From Pueraria montana var. lobata (lineage: Eukaryota; Streptophyta; Magnoliopsida; Fabales; Fabaceae), in contig CM048650.1 in NCBI GenBank assembly GCA_026413185.1, forward strand, positions 22,096,501 through 22,160,500: a DNA stretch of 64,000 nucleotides, in the 5' to 3' direction. The translations under genes and the position numbers were made by a program. Of this stretch, positions 22,341 through 34,160 are shown one piece after another (positions within the stretch are counted from its first letter, which is position 1; every line of letters starts with the position of its first letter). The notes beneath the pieces are model-generated. The model worked only from the letters and a program-made list of their open reading frames with translations, did not search any database and was not told the DNA's origin.

Positions 22341-22805
22341 GTTTAATATATCAACATATTCCTGAATTTTTTTGAAAATTTTTAATTAGATTTTTAAACT
22401 AAAAAAATTATAATTGAATTCTTCGTTTTCTGCAACTTTTATAATTGGTCTCAAGAATTAGTTTATGACGGCTTGAAACTATAAGAAGAATAATGTGACT
22501 GACAATTATATTAAGGACCTAATTACAAAACTTGTAAAATATCAAAGATTCAATTATAATTTTTTTTAATTTAAAGATCTAATTAAAAATTAAATTTAAT
22601 GGTCATACACTGACAGTGTAAAGTAGTTTTACATTATTATTTAATCATAAATTACCGTTGATATGACTTCTAAAGTGATTATGATAAAAATCAACAAATT
22701 TACTATCAATGATATAACGGTGTAAAATTATTTTACAATATCAGTACATAGCCTATTTTTTCTTAAAAATTTCTAAATAATTCAAGAACTTATATATTAA
22801 ACCTA
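22341..22805. mobile_element. Decayed fold-back element with MITE copy C nested inside
   Basis: Ends GGTTTAATATATCAACATATTCCTG and the inverse ...CAAGAACTTATATATTAAACC. The right arm is split by the MITE at 22594-22753: aattaaaaatt before it and aaaaatttct after it complete the arm. Confidence 0.55.
22594..22753. mobile_element. MITE copy C of the four-copy family, nested
   Basis: ggtcatacactgacagtgtaaagtagttttac at the left, inverted at the right as gtgtaaaattattttacaatatcagtacat. The middle has gacttctaaagtgattatgataaaaatcaacaaa as in the other copies. Confidence 0.7.
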
Positions 22806-22871
22806 CAAATACATTTGTAACCCTCTTCAACACATATTTAGGAAATTATAATAGAATCACCAAAAATTTAG

Positions 22872-23153
22872 GAATTCTAAGGGGACGTTTACTTGCGAGT
22901 TTTCTATTTTTATTTTCTGTTTTCAATTTTTAATTATAAAACTGCCACCTTATTTTCATTTTGTTTTCTGTTTTCTAATATTTGTATTTTCTAATATTTG
23001 TACAGAAAATACTGAAAACAATTTTTTTTTTGTTTTCTCTGTTTCATATATAAATCTTAGAAAATAAAAAATAAAATAAAAATAATGTGATTATTTTATA
23101 ATTAAAAATTAAAAATAAAAAATAAAATTACAAGTAAATGCCACCTAAAATTC
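22872..23153. mobile_element. Fold-back MITE
   Basis: Left GGGGACGTTTACTTGCGAGTTTTCT and right ...AATTACAAGTAAATGCCACCT are inverted. Middle is made of ttttctgttttc/aaaaataaaaaataaaat tracts. Target duplication not resolved. Confidence 0.5.
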
Positions 23154-23395
23154 CCGGACAACCAATTGCACCGAACCATCACTCATTAATATGACAACTC
23201 TGTCATGTTACATAGTCTCACCCCACCTATTCATTGGACCCTAAATGAGCCATGCCTAATTGTCTATCATTTTCAACCATGACCTACACCTCATCATTAA
23301 TGCAGGATAATTGACAGTCAAAAATTGATAGCAGGCAATGGCCAATTTGGCCTACGCAAAAAAGATCACATCAGGCTGGAATAACGTTAATTCAA

Positions 23396-23653
23396 GAGTA
23401 AATTACAGCAGCACCCCCTGAGGTTTCATGTAATTACACATAACCTCACTCTTTTTTATTTTCCTACACTAGCACCCCTTTAAGTTTGAAAACATTACAC
23501 TAACACCCCCTGATATATTTGTAAACATTACAGTGGCACCCCCTCAAACCTTACACTAACACCCCCTACAGGGGTGCCAAAGTAATGGTTAAAAAAGCAG
23601 GGGGTGCATGTGTAATTACACGAAATCTCAGGGGGTGTTGCTGTAATTTACTC
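23396..23653. mobile_element. Mutator-type MITE with GAGTAAATTACAG end
   Basis: Perfect 9-bp duplication ttaattcaa at 23387-23395 and 23654-23662. Ends GAGTAAATTACAGCAGCACC and the inverse ...GGGTGTTGCTGTAATTTACTC pair over more than 40 bp. The C-rich block acaccccct occurs five or more times inside. The first 12 bases are shared with the element at 21738. Confidence 0.9.
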
Positions 23654-23703
23654 TTAATTCAATTATGAATGAAATACTTCCTCCAATTTGAATATAAGAA
23701 GAA

Positions 23704-23893
23704 AAAAATCTTATTTGTGGTGTGGCCGTGTGGGATTGTTCCTAGCATGAGATTGTTTCAGCTTAACTAGTGGTCTCGAGTTCAAGTCCTGGATATGCAA
23801 CTGGGTTAAATATTTTGAGGGAGAGTTTTGTTACCTATAAACCATAGTAATCCTATGCAGTTCAAACATAATTGTCTCCGATGAAAAATACCT
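23704..23893 (+). mobile_element. SINE-like (tRNA-derived) copy
   Basis: gagttcaagtcctgg at 23780-23794 resembles a pol III B box, with a possible A box about 45 bp upstream. The 3' part ccatagtaatcctatgcag...aattgtctccgatgaaaaatacc is shared with copies at 17800, 34905, 50560, 50840 and 57745. No clear duplication was found. A 35-bp tandem duplication (23900-23969) follows it. Confidence 0.5.
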
Positions 23894-23899
23894 AAATCT

Positions 23900-23969
23900 T
23901 ATTTGTGATAGTATAAATATAAGTAAATTTCAATTTATTTGTGATAGTATAAATATAAGTAAATTTCAA
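23900..23969. repeat. Tandem duplication, 35-bp unit x2
   Basis: The unit starting tatttgtgatagtataaata is repeated back to back almost exactly. 23970-24540 after it is AT-rich spacer with no signal. Confidence 0.8.
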
Positions 23970-24772
23970 TTAATTTCACTTTATTTAATGAAATTGTCTA
24001 TAAAATATTTTTTATTTAATTCAAATTTTATTTTCAGTGACCTATTTGATTATCTTGATATCAATCATATGACTTTTAAAATAGAGAAAATCATTTTCAT
24101 TTGAAAAAAAAATCATAATATTGAAATCTTCTATTAAATAGCATGAAGGACAGCTTAAGTAATGAACTATATTTTTAAATGAAATTGAGAAAATTAAATG
24201 AAGTTAACTAACATCTTCAATCAAAGTAAATTAGTTTTTTTTATATTCAAGACTGGAATGAGTATAGAAGAAAGAAATAAAAGGATAAAAAAATGTATTA
24301 TTTAAATAAATAAAAATAAGAAAAACATTTTTTATTTATTTGAATTTGAGTGAATAAAAAAGAAAGTAAATAAAAAAAATGAACTGTATGAAAAATATTT
24401 ATGTTAATCAAAAAATTATTTTAACAAATTATTTATTTTTTAATTGTTATAAAAAATAATTTTTCAATAAATTAAAATAAGAAATAAAAAGAGAAAGACT
24501 ACTTATTTCCCCGATTTCATAACAGTTTAAAAGGCAAAGAAAGTTTTTGGTGGTGGATTCCGCAAAAAACAAAAACCCCTATTTCCCTCCTCAAATAAAT
24601 AAGAAATTTTTAACATTTTTATTCTATCTTCCTTTTTTCTACTTTCTTCACCTTTATTTCCATAGGAACAATCGGAGGATAACGATACCCATTAGAAAGA
24701 GATTACTTTCAATAAAAATAGGCTCAATAACATTTTTATTTCTACACTATAATATAAGTTTCTTAAAAACCC

Positions 24773-25663
24773 TGTGTTTGGATAAGGGATTTAAAGTAGG
24801 GAAAAGTAATTTTCAAAGGGATTTAGAATTCCTTTTCATAAAATTTACCGTTTGGATGGTGAGTTAAGAAGAATTTAGAATTTGGAAATTTTAATGAGGA
24901 ATTTTAAACAACTAAAAATTAGGAATTTAAATTTCTCAATAAAAGTAGTGAATTTGGAGATTCCCTCGTTCCTTCTCTTTCACTGGTCTCTTTCACTTGC
25001 GTTTCTTTTCTCTCACACTCGCATTTCTCTCTCCCTCACCCTTCTTGTTGCCAGAAAAAGTTTCAAATCAAAGTCGACACCGTCTACCCACCGTGTGACA
25101 TGGAGATGGCCATCGCATGAAGCCATTGCAGCTACACTCCGACAAACACCACACGTGTCACGTTGTCATCTTCATTGATAGCGGCTCCACCGACACTCCT
25201 TCCTTCTTTTTTCACCTCGCTCCTCTATCCGGCATCGAAGTGTCGTGTGTACAGTGGCAGCGCTGTCATTCGCTCCACCACCGATGCTCAAAGCTACTTC
25301 AAAATGATTGGAGGTTGAAGACAACTTGTGTATAAGTCCATTTTTTTTTTCTTTCATTATTTTATTATTATTTTACTTATTTTTATTATGGTTTTAGTTT
25401 ATACTTTTTACTTATTTTCTTTTTATATTTTGATTATTTTGATTAAATAATCGGAATTCAAATACAGGAGAGCGAATAAGACCCAGGGGACATCTCTTTT
25501 GCGTTCTGTTCAAAGTGGGAAAAAAAAAGAACAGAGGAAAGAAATGGCAATAACATTGATATCCAAACAAATAATTTTAAAATTCCAAGAAATTGAATTG
25601 ATGCATTTAAATTTCCTTAAATTTCAAATTTCCTATAATTGTAAAATGCTACATCCAAACACA
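24773..25663. mobile_element. Possible cargo-bearing element with TGTGTTTGGAT ends
   Basis: TGTGTTTGGAT at the left and ATCCAAACACA at the right are perfect 11-bp inverted ends. Inside each end lies AATTTGGAAATTT-type sequence in opposite orientation. The middle (about 24960-25330) is much richer in G+C (gccattgcagctacactccg, ccggcatcgaagtgtcgtg) than its surroundings, like captured host sequence. No 8-9-bp duplication is clear. Frames inside have no recognisable domain. Confidence 0.45.
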
Positions 25664-25998
25664 CTCACAAAAAGCGCATGTTTCCCAAATAGAAGTATTC
25701 TTCCACTTATTACTTCTTTATTGAAATAATTGAGGTCAATCTAATTATGATTTTCTTTTCCTTTAACAGAATGTCCCCACATAATTATTCTGATTAAGCT
25801 CAATTCTTCCACACAAATGATTTGAGACAACCCTCAAATCATTCTGATTAAGCTCAACTCTCTAAAATGACAATTAATTCTAATTCCTAACATAACAGGT
25901 AAAATTTGCTTGAGATAACAATCCACCGACAGCTGTGGAGTAATTAAGAATTGGATCTTGTTAACCAGTTCTGATTAAGAAATTCAAAATAAAAATTT

Positions 25999-26319
25999 GA
26001 CTTAAATAACTTTTAAGTCCTGATAAATTTCTAAATTTTGCTAAATCTCTGATAAATTTTTTCGTTGTTTTAAGTCTCTGATATATTAAAAATTATGTTT
26101 TTGATCCTTGCCGTCAGTTACGTGATGACGTGACACCATCTCAACGGTTGATATATATTGAAAAGATCTGTTCGGATGGTATCAGGTCATCACTTAACTA
26201 GCAGTAGGAACTCAAAACAAAAATTTTGATATATCAAGGACTCAAAACAATGAAAAAATTTATCAATGACCCAAAGCAAAATTTGAAAATTTATTAGGGA
26301 CCTAAAAGTTATTTAAGCA
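25999..26319. mobile_element. Fold-back MITE of the GGCTTAAAT type
   Basis: Left GACTTAAATAACTTTTAAGTCC and right ...GGGACCTAAAAGTTATTTAAGC are inverted through most of the length. The centre carries gccgtcagttacgtgatgacgtg and its inverse ggtcatcacttaactagcag. Same family as the nested element at 58665-59762. Confidence 0.7.
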
Positions 26320-26544
26320 TAATTTTTTTTTTATTAGAATTTACTTTAGAAGACACAGTAGATGTGCATTAATGTCAATTTTAAATGAAAACATTCCATT
26401 TTTTATTCTTTAAGCAGTGCCATTAGGAAGGGCGGCACTAGCTAGTATTTACCTTAAGAAATTCACTACAGGTAACCTTCAAAATTCACTTGCTTTGAGC
26501 ACGAGTAATATGCTAAAAGGTTTCCCAGATTCTTTCGGTGCATG

Positions 26545-27217
26545 TAGAGCTGGACATTTGGACTTGAGCCTGCAGGCCACCCGTATAACCCACAACCCGC
26601 ATGGTATATGAGCTTTAATTTTTTGAGCCCATTTAAATTGCAAACTTTTTAGCCCGATCCGTTTAACCCATGGGTTAAATGAGTTTGACCACAGGCTGTC
26701 CGCGAGCTCTTATGCCTTAAGTAAAAAAATGTATTTTTTTGTGGTTTAGTAAAAGTAAAATAAAAATAGAAACTATACTACTAAAATAAAAAAAAAATTG
26801 TGGTCATTCTACTTAAAATTAGATACATTTCAAAATAGTAAACACCAAACTAAAACCCATAAAAAATAATTCTCATACATCTAGTGATTAATTGGACTAT
26901 AAAATGATAACAAAAGGATTTTTAAAAGGGATTTTAATTTGATTTTTAATCACTTTTTTAATTTGATAATTTTTTAGACAATTATTTTTAAAAGGGTTTG
27001 AAAAATGAGTTAAATTTCATATTTTTAAATTTTGATTTTCTTTTTTTTTTTTGCTGATGCGGATCGGCCCGTTTAGCCCACAAGCTAAACAGTGTGGTTG
27101 CGGGCTTGCTAAAACAAAGCCCGTTTAAATTGCGGGCTTCGCGGGACAGATTATGTGGGTTGCGGGTTTTGCGGGTGCGGACTCAAACGGACGGACTTAC
27201 CCGTTTGCCCAGCTCTA
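26545..27217. mobile_element. hAT-type non-autonomous element, 673 bp
   Basis: Ends TAGAGCTGGACA and TGCCCAGCTCTA are inverted with one mismatch. Flanks ggtgcatg (26537-26544) and ggtgtagg (27218-27225) match 6 of 8. Subterminal parts repeat GCGGG / CCCGC motifs (gcgggcttgc, gcgggttttgcgggtgcgg). The inner part is AT-rich and non-coding. Confidence 0.65.
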
Positions 27218-27484
27218 GGTGTAGGTGTATTAGGAGCCAAACTTGCTTAGACTCGTGCAACTTTTTGGGGGGTTAAAGAGACTCTAGAACTTAAATGCTG
27301 GCAAATCACCCGCATCCACAGGAAGGAAGTTCAGCCTCTTTCTAAATTAAATCCATCGATATTTACAAGTTACAGCAAAATTTGAACGAAAGATAATACA
27401 TATGGCACAAATGGGAAACGAGGAAAGCTAGGAGATCTAATACACAAGAAAATGAGGGGGGGAAAAAGGAAGATTCAATCTACC

Positions 27485-30400
27485 TTATGATACAGGCTTG
27501 ATATCTGGGACATCATCAAGAGTGAAAGGTCCAAGCTTACCAGTCCTGAATAGAGTAAGGAACTTCTTGGATACCATTAACCGTGCTTCTGAAGCCTTGT
27601 GAGGTATCTTCAATGCCTTCTGGAGTGCACTAAATTGCAGGTCAATAAGGCTCTCCAGGTCACTCTCATCTTCTACATTCCCGTTGAATTCTGCTAGAGT
27701 TGAATAGAGTGCACGCTGAACTTCCATTACAAGATCCTATATCATAGAATAGGAATAAATGAATGTCAAGGATAAAAAAAAATGTGAGGAACGTAGGTAA
27801 GTTCCATAATCACAAACTGCAACATCAAATGTGAGAAACATAGTTTAATAAAACCTTTCTTGGTAACTTACGATGCAAGACAAAGTAGAACTAAAAAACA
27901 AAGACAGCAAGTCCTCCAAAAACAAATCAAATTATGTGTACTTGCAGACAAAATCAAGTGTGTCGTCTTAGTTTTAACAAGACTGCTGCCATTGTAAGTA
28001 ACCATGGTTTTTTTGTTACTCTACTATACGCTTCTAACAGTTTTTCAAATAGATGGCCCCATAAAGGATCATGATGGTGCACAACATTTAGTTTTTACTC
28101 TATCAGTGGATTTTAAATCCACAAAGTAATAACCTAACATCATTCAACTAAAAAAGTGATGAAATAACTCAGAATTAACACCTATGCTACAGTCAAATGT
28201 CAGAGCATCTAAATTCTAAAGCAAATAGATTCCCAATGAAATGAGTTTAAAACAATTAGCAAGTGTAATATAATTGGGACTTTATAAACCAAGGTGTGAA
28301 AATTTCAGCATTGGTAGTTAAAAGCATCATATTCCATTACACATATAAGAAAAACTACAGAAAAATGCTCCTTGTTACCTCAACATAGATCAAATCAGAT
28401 CTATTTGGCAGATTTCTTCTCTTTGGCTTAAGATTTTTCAGACTATATTCATGATTTTCCTCAGCTTCATATTCAATCCCATCTATTCTCCTCTCATTTA
28501 GGTGCTTCCAGTGAAGTGGAGTCCCCCGGGTATCCAAAACTGCCAATAAGTATTGAGCAATACGCTCCTCACCCACTACTGAATCTTTGACAGACCCTGT
28601 CAATGCAACAACCAAGTTTACATGACAAAATAAACCAGGAAATGTGCTACAAAGGATATCATGTTCAGAAATCCAACTGATGCAGATGCCCCACCTAGAC
28701 CCATTTAAAGGTAAGTTACATGCCCCATACTCAAAAAGGAATTCATGAGAAAATGAGATATTCAGTGGCCAAAACTGGTCTAGGTAAATAATTAATAATA
28801 ATAATAGTGTAAGTTGTAGGACAAAAATTAAGAACTGCTATCTACTTAGACTGCTAAAGAACAGAGATGGTTGATTTAAAAAATGACAAAATATGCCACA
28901 TTCAAAGAACATCTAATTCACAGTCATCCCAGGAACATTAGTTGAAAAAAGAAAGAAAGAATCATGAAAGTCAATAAACTACTCGCAGTGGTTTGAAACT
29001 ACATAATTTTGTCTACTGTGTAAATAATGAAAAATATTAGAGAAGACTACTGTGTAAAAATTTAAACATTCTCATTATGTTAATACTTTTAATAAAGTTG
29101 GCTCGCCTATACATCAGTAAGAAGTCTTCATTTGCTATATATAGAAATAAGAAACACATATTATTGGTCATATCCTTCATTACAATATCTTTCTTGCATA
29201 ACTCTGTAAGGTAATCCATTTTCAGCCTTTTACAATTTGCAAATTAGCTTTTAGACACATGAGAAACCGAGAGGAAGAAAAAATCAAATTAAAGCATCTA
29301 TTCAAATTTGAGTTCATAATTCACAGTCCACAGAAGAGGCTTTGAATGAATTCACAGTCCACAGAAGAGGCTTTGAATGAATTCACAGGAATCAAACATA
29401 TGGAGATGAAACAAATGTAATTTCAGTACTTTTAGCCAACAAAGCCATGCATTGATAATATTAAATGTCAAATTTTATTAATAACCAAAAAAAGTATTTA
29501 AAATAGATAATTTTAATAGATTTAGTACCTGCCAGAGCCAGTTTTAACCCTGTCTCTATGTCTGAGATACTTGGAACCAGAACCCCTGGGGTATCTAGAA
29601 CATATATGCTTGGTTTATGTGCTATCTGAAACATCAGGTCAAAGTTTTAGTTTAGCTATGGAAACCACCAACTCAAAATAGAAACAAATGACAGATCAAT
29701 AATAATAAAACAAAATGCAGGAGAGGAATAGAATATGCACTGTTTTCTTTCTACCTTCTCTTTTGCAAATAATTTTTTCATTCATATCCTAAATAATAAA
29801 TATTCAAGTCATTACTACAAACTTTCAGGATTAGGAATTGACTAGAATATAATCTCTGAAATATATCCTAATGAAACAAAAATAAAAACCGTTTCCAAAA
29901 CACAGTTAGCAGGTCTGCAATACTTTCCAGAAAGGGAAAGCAGTATGTGGTACAATACATTGCCAAATATGCAGTATATGGGGGTACACTTAGTAGGTAT
30001 GATATTTGGGTTTGATGTGCATTTTAATATTTTGATTGATATTCCTCACTCATATATGATTGTATTTTGCTCAAAAAGAAATTATACAAATCATATATGC
30101 TCCTGAAATTGCTTCAATTTATTTACACTAGTATTTTTTATAGAAATTTCAACTATAAGTTAAAATGGCAAGCTTTGTTAGCCTTCATGTGTATGTTGTG
30201 TGTCAGAAACTTATTAATTGTGTTTTGAAACTGATTGAAATCATTAGTGCATCTAGTCTTGGGACTCTTCCTATTGTGATGACATAACAAAACAGAGCAC
30301 ATAATACATTTTCTTTTAACCAAAAGTTAAAACAACAACAAATTAAACAATGTTTCATAAAGTTGTTTATCTTCCCTCTTCTCTCCAGCTTCAGTCCGTA

Positions 30401-31213
30401 TAAAAATAATGACCTTATATTTATATCTTTTCACTATTATGACTTGAATCGTGGTTTAATTTTATGTTTCACATTAATGTTTGTTAACCAGACCTTGAAT
30501 CCAGCAATGTCTTGAGTAACACCAGGTAACGGACCCACAGCAGCGCGCTTCATCTTCTCCTGCACTATCAAACAACACCACTTCAATTCCACAACAAAAA
30601 CCCCTTCCAATTCATTCCAATCAATCTTTTTCGCGAAACTCTTACCAGGAAAGCGAGACTTTGCAATTTGATGAATGGAGTTAATCAAAACAGACTTGCC
30701 AACGTTGGGAACACCAACCACCATGACAAGCAGCGTCGGCTCCCTGCAAATCACTTCCTTCAGCTTGAACTCCACCACCTCCAGAAGCTTCTTCACGGAA
30801 CTCTTGCTGTGCGCGTTTATCGCAACACAATCCTGCTTACAAGTCTCAAAATAATGCGTCCATTTCTACAACAACAACACGAAGCGTAAATAAACAATCA
30901 AACAGGTAAACGACAATAACAATGATAATGATTTTACATGCATGATGTTAGGGTTGGCGAGGTCTTTTTTATTGAGTGCGACGACGCGTCGTTTGCCGGA
31001 GAGGTGTGGCTGGAGATCGGCGTTGGCGGAGGAAAAGGGAATGCGAGCGTCGCGGACTTCGATGACGAGGTCGGAGAGTTTGAGGCGGTGGCGGATGGCG
31101 CGTGTGGCGGCGGCCATGTGGCCGGGGAACCAGTTGATGGCTCCGCCGCCGGCGTTGAAGGCCATGTCTCCTAAACCTAACCCTTTCTTCAGCAATTCCT
31201 TCAACCCTGACAT
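27485..31213 (-). CDS. SIN2: DAR GTPase 1-like, mitochondrial (SIN2/DGP1 type), six exons, 377 aa
   Basis: Exons (- strand): 31213-30938, 30865-30646, 30564-30494, 29625-29529, 28596-28379, 27736-27485; phases fit at all joins. The protein is a circularly permuted YlqF/MTG1-type GTPase: DAR motif 55-57, G4 NKKD 81-84, G5-like INAHS 108-112, then G1 GVPNVGKS 143-150, G2 region PGVT 179-182 and G3 DTPG 200-203. The C-terminal part (EVQRALYSTL to LTLFRTGKLGPFTLDDVP) is typical of the family. Relatives act in assembly of the large mitoribosomal subunit, and Arabidopsis SIN2 affects ovule integument growth. The start at MSGLKELLKK was chosen over an in-frame Met 13 codons upstream, which lies in a GAAGA repeat and gives a highly charged start. 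Localisation is inferred from the family. Gene symbol is by similarity. Confidence 0.9.
29319..29380. repeat. Tandem duplication, 31-bp unit x2, in intron 4 of the DAR GTPase
   Basis: The unit attcacagtccacagaagag... ending tttgaatga is repeated exactly, followed by the first eight bases of a third copy. Exact identity suggests a recent duplication. Confidence 0.9.
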
Positions 31214-31300
31214 TGTTTTCTCTTCTCTTCTCTTCTCTTCTCTTTCGGTCACCTTCGCAGTTGCAGTGGCTGTGGCTGTGGCTGTGGCTGTGGCGAGAAT
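31214..31300 (-). promoter_or_regulatory. 5' leader/proximal promoter of the DAR GTPase with two short tandem repeats
   Basis: On the gene strand a (GAAAA/GAAGA)-type run lies directly upstream of the chosen ATG (31215-31245), and a run of six-base GCCACA units lies at about 31265-31293. These are plausible leader sequences; no TATA box is clear. Confidence 0.4.
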
Positions 31301-32870
31301 ATTTGAGATGTTGAATGTTTTTTTAGTAGGCCCAGTAATGGCCCAACGGGTTTTCTGCTGAACCCAGGCCGAGTCCGAAAAAGGAGAAGAAATAATAAGT
31401 AAATTATGTAAAGAAAAAGATTTTTAAGGATATAAAAAAAAAAATTAACAAGTATTTGAAAGTGGTTATATTTTCTTATATTTAGAACAAAAAAAAAATG
31501 CTTTGATTTGTTTCTGATAGTATATATAGGAAGAGAGGTACTATTATTTAATACAAACTTTTTAACTTATGTGTTTAGTGCATAAATTAAATGGCATTAA
31601 AGTACACCTTTAAATGTTTTTATGGTATGCATTTAATTACCGGTGTGATGTCTATTAATCTTTGCCTCAAGCGATATTCAACTTAACGATCGACCAGTTT
31701 CTTTGTGGGTTCAAATTCAAAACCATCATATCTCAATCTCATTGTAATGTAGTATTACACTAAAACACCAACATCATTTTTGGGGCTAATAACTATCAAA
31801 CCTACCACAACTACGCAATTACAACTAAAGATTAATAATATTACCTACAATAATGATGTTGTGAAGCAACCAAGCATCTAACTGAACATGATATTTGGTT
31901 CAATTGCGATTTGCAATACATGCAAGGATGACAATGAGTATTTCAAGATCTATATGGGGATTATTATCCGATCTATGTACTCCAATAAAATGAAAGTGCA
32001 TTATCATGCTATCGATCCGCTATCTTTTATCTATTGGTCTTTATTTTTAAAATAATAATATATTACAAAATGTTGGCATTTTTTGTTTAAAATAAGACGC
32101 AATTGTCCAGAATTGCCAAATTATCCTAAATATGACGTGTAAGAATATTCATTTATATTTATAGATTAAACTAAAAGATCACCCAAAAGGGATATATAAA
32201 GATGGGGTAGCTATATTCAATCGTGGAGTCATTTGCGTGCGAAGTGAGGGACAAAAGGCGTTTATATCCCAATGGCCAATTCCCACAGTAAGTTGCTCTT
32301 TTTTAGGGCTTAAACCAAGATGAGAGAGGCTGGTGGAAAGGAATATATGATATTATGTCTCTTAATGCAATTTCAAAAGAGCATTTGGTTCGCAGTTAGT
32401 TTTAGATAAACACATTCATTATACCAACTAATGTGTAACTTGAATAATGATTACTTCTTAACACACTTATAATATGTTTCAATATAATACATGAGTAACA
32501 TTTTTTTTATCACATATATTTTTTATAGAAGATAGAATCGCCTAATGATAAGTGTGATCTAAAATAATTAAATTTTAATTTTTTTACTTTTTATTTTAAG
32601 AGAATTATATTTTAAGTCTTTTTTATCAACATATATGACATTTTTATTTTATTAAAACTAATAATAAATAATTTTTTATTGGTAATCTTAAAGCTTGAGC
32701 TTTAATAGTTTTATCTTTGGATTGGCCCTAACAGAAGACAATCAATCATATTTGAACCGGATAAGACTAATATAAATAACAAAACTATTTAATGCAATGA
32801 AAATTGTTGTGTATACTTATATTTTCATTCCAAATTCAAAGCAATTATCTCACTTTCTTCTTATTTATAG
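31301..32870. other. AT-rich spacer
   Basis: No gene seen. A decayed SINE-like 3' end in - orientation lies at about 32725-32815 (agacaatcaatcatatttgaaccggataagac). Confidence 0.4.
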
Positions 32871-32879
32871 CTATGTTAG

Positions 32880-34160
32880 GTTCCTTTTAGTTAGGATTTT
32901 CTTAGTATTAGGAGTAATTAATTAGGTAGTTTAATTTTAGGAAATTTATTAGCTTTAATGTGTTTTTTGCAGAGATTTGGTACACCTAGAAAAGGAGCTG
33001 AAGATTTGAAGTTGAAGACTACTTACTCAGCGAGTTAGACCAATTGCTCAGCGAGGAAGCTCGTTCAAAAGAGGACATGTGGCAATCTGAAGGCTAAGCG
33101 AGAAGTTATGTTCACTTAGCGGATTAAAGTTAAAGAAGCCACATCAGAAGTGACTCGTCCGCTTAGCGAGCAAACCTTTATGTGAAGACAAGAATTGAAC
33201 TAATTTGGAATTCGCTTAGCGAGTTGTTCTGCTCGCTAAGCGAGAGTGCCTTTATGCAAAAAAGACAAAACAGAAATTCTACACGTATTTAAAGGCACTT
33301 ATCATTGGAGACAGAGGGAGACATCATTTTAGGGTTTTGTGTTGCGCCTTCAGCCCTCACCTACTCCATTCTCTTCATTTTCCTTCATTTTCTCTTCTCC
33401 ATTTTTGTATTTTGAGCTTTTTGGAGGCCTCTCATGACAATGAGAGGCTAGTTCCCCTTGTTGGGGGTTTTGGTGTACTAAGCTACTCTCATGTAATCAA
33501 TATTACACTATTTATTCAGTATTTATTCAATGTTAATGTTTTCTTCTGCTTTTATTTGCTTGTTTATGGTTTGATCACCCATATGCATGATTTTGTAGTT
33601 TAAATGTCATTGGGGAAATGCTTTTATTCTAAGAACTAAAGTTAGCATTTAATGGGTGTTATGTCTAGGGATGGAATAACATTTATTAGCCTTGTTTTTA
33701 ACCTCAGTACCAAGATCCAAGTTATTTAGCTTGACTTGCTAAGGGATTAGGAGTTGAGTTAAGTAACTTAGGCACTTTCATATGAGGAATCATGGTTAGG
33801 GTATTTTAGTAGGTTAAGGTAACACTAAATCTAATATTGAGTAATGAAAAACCTTTAATATTACTAGAGAGACTAGCTTGGTGAAACCAAACCCCCAACA
33901 TCTCCATTACTTTGCAGCTAGATCCTTTGCACACCATTTGTTTGTTGTTTTGTTTATTTTAAATCTGTCCTATTTTTAGTTATTTTTTTCTTGATCTGAA
34001 CTTTATTTTCTGCACCTTTAAAACTCAAGTTTATATTTCATTGCCTAGACTTTGAATTTACACAAAAACTTAGTACGAACAAGTCCATGTGGAGACGACT
34101 TTGTACTCAAATATCGAAAATATTACACCAATTGGTGCGCTTGCCAACGATGTAACATGC
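32880..34160 (+). mobile_element. LTR-like block (probable solo LTR or LTR fragment)
   Basis: The block starts near tgttaggttccttttagttagg and ends near gtggagacgactttgtactcaaatatcgaaaatattac. It has the layout of long legume Ty3-type LTRs: a region with seven copies of a (C)TNAGCGAG-type motif at 33028-33244, a TATA-like tatttaaagg at 33287-33296, and a transcribed-looking stretch with gaggctagttccccttgttgggg. No internal coding region, primer-binding site or partner LTR is found, and ends are approximate. An 88-codon frame at 33337-33603 is part of it and not a gene. Confidence 0.5.

Noticed and set aside
25117..25335. 72-codon frame in a G+C-rich patch
   Set aside because: No domain, no splice context; explained better as captured filler within a repeat-bounded element.
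30938..31361. + strand frames of 78 and 139 codons over the DAR GTPase exon 1
   Set aside because: Antisense to a conserved exon; the Ala/Val-rich end comes from a six-base tandem repeat in the leader.
33337..33603. 88-codon frame with hydrophobic residues
   Set aside because: Lies within the LTR-like block; no family recognised.
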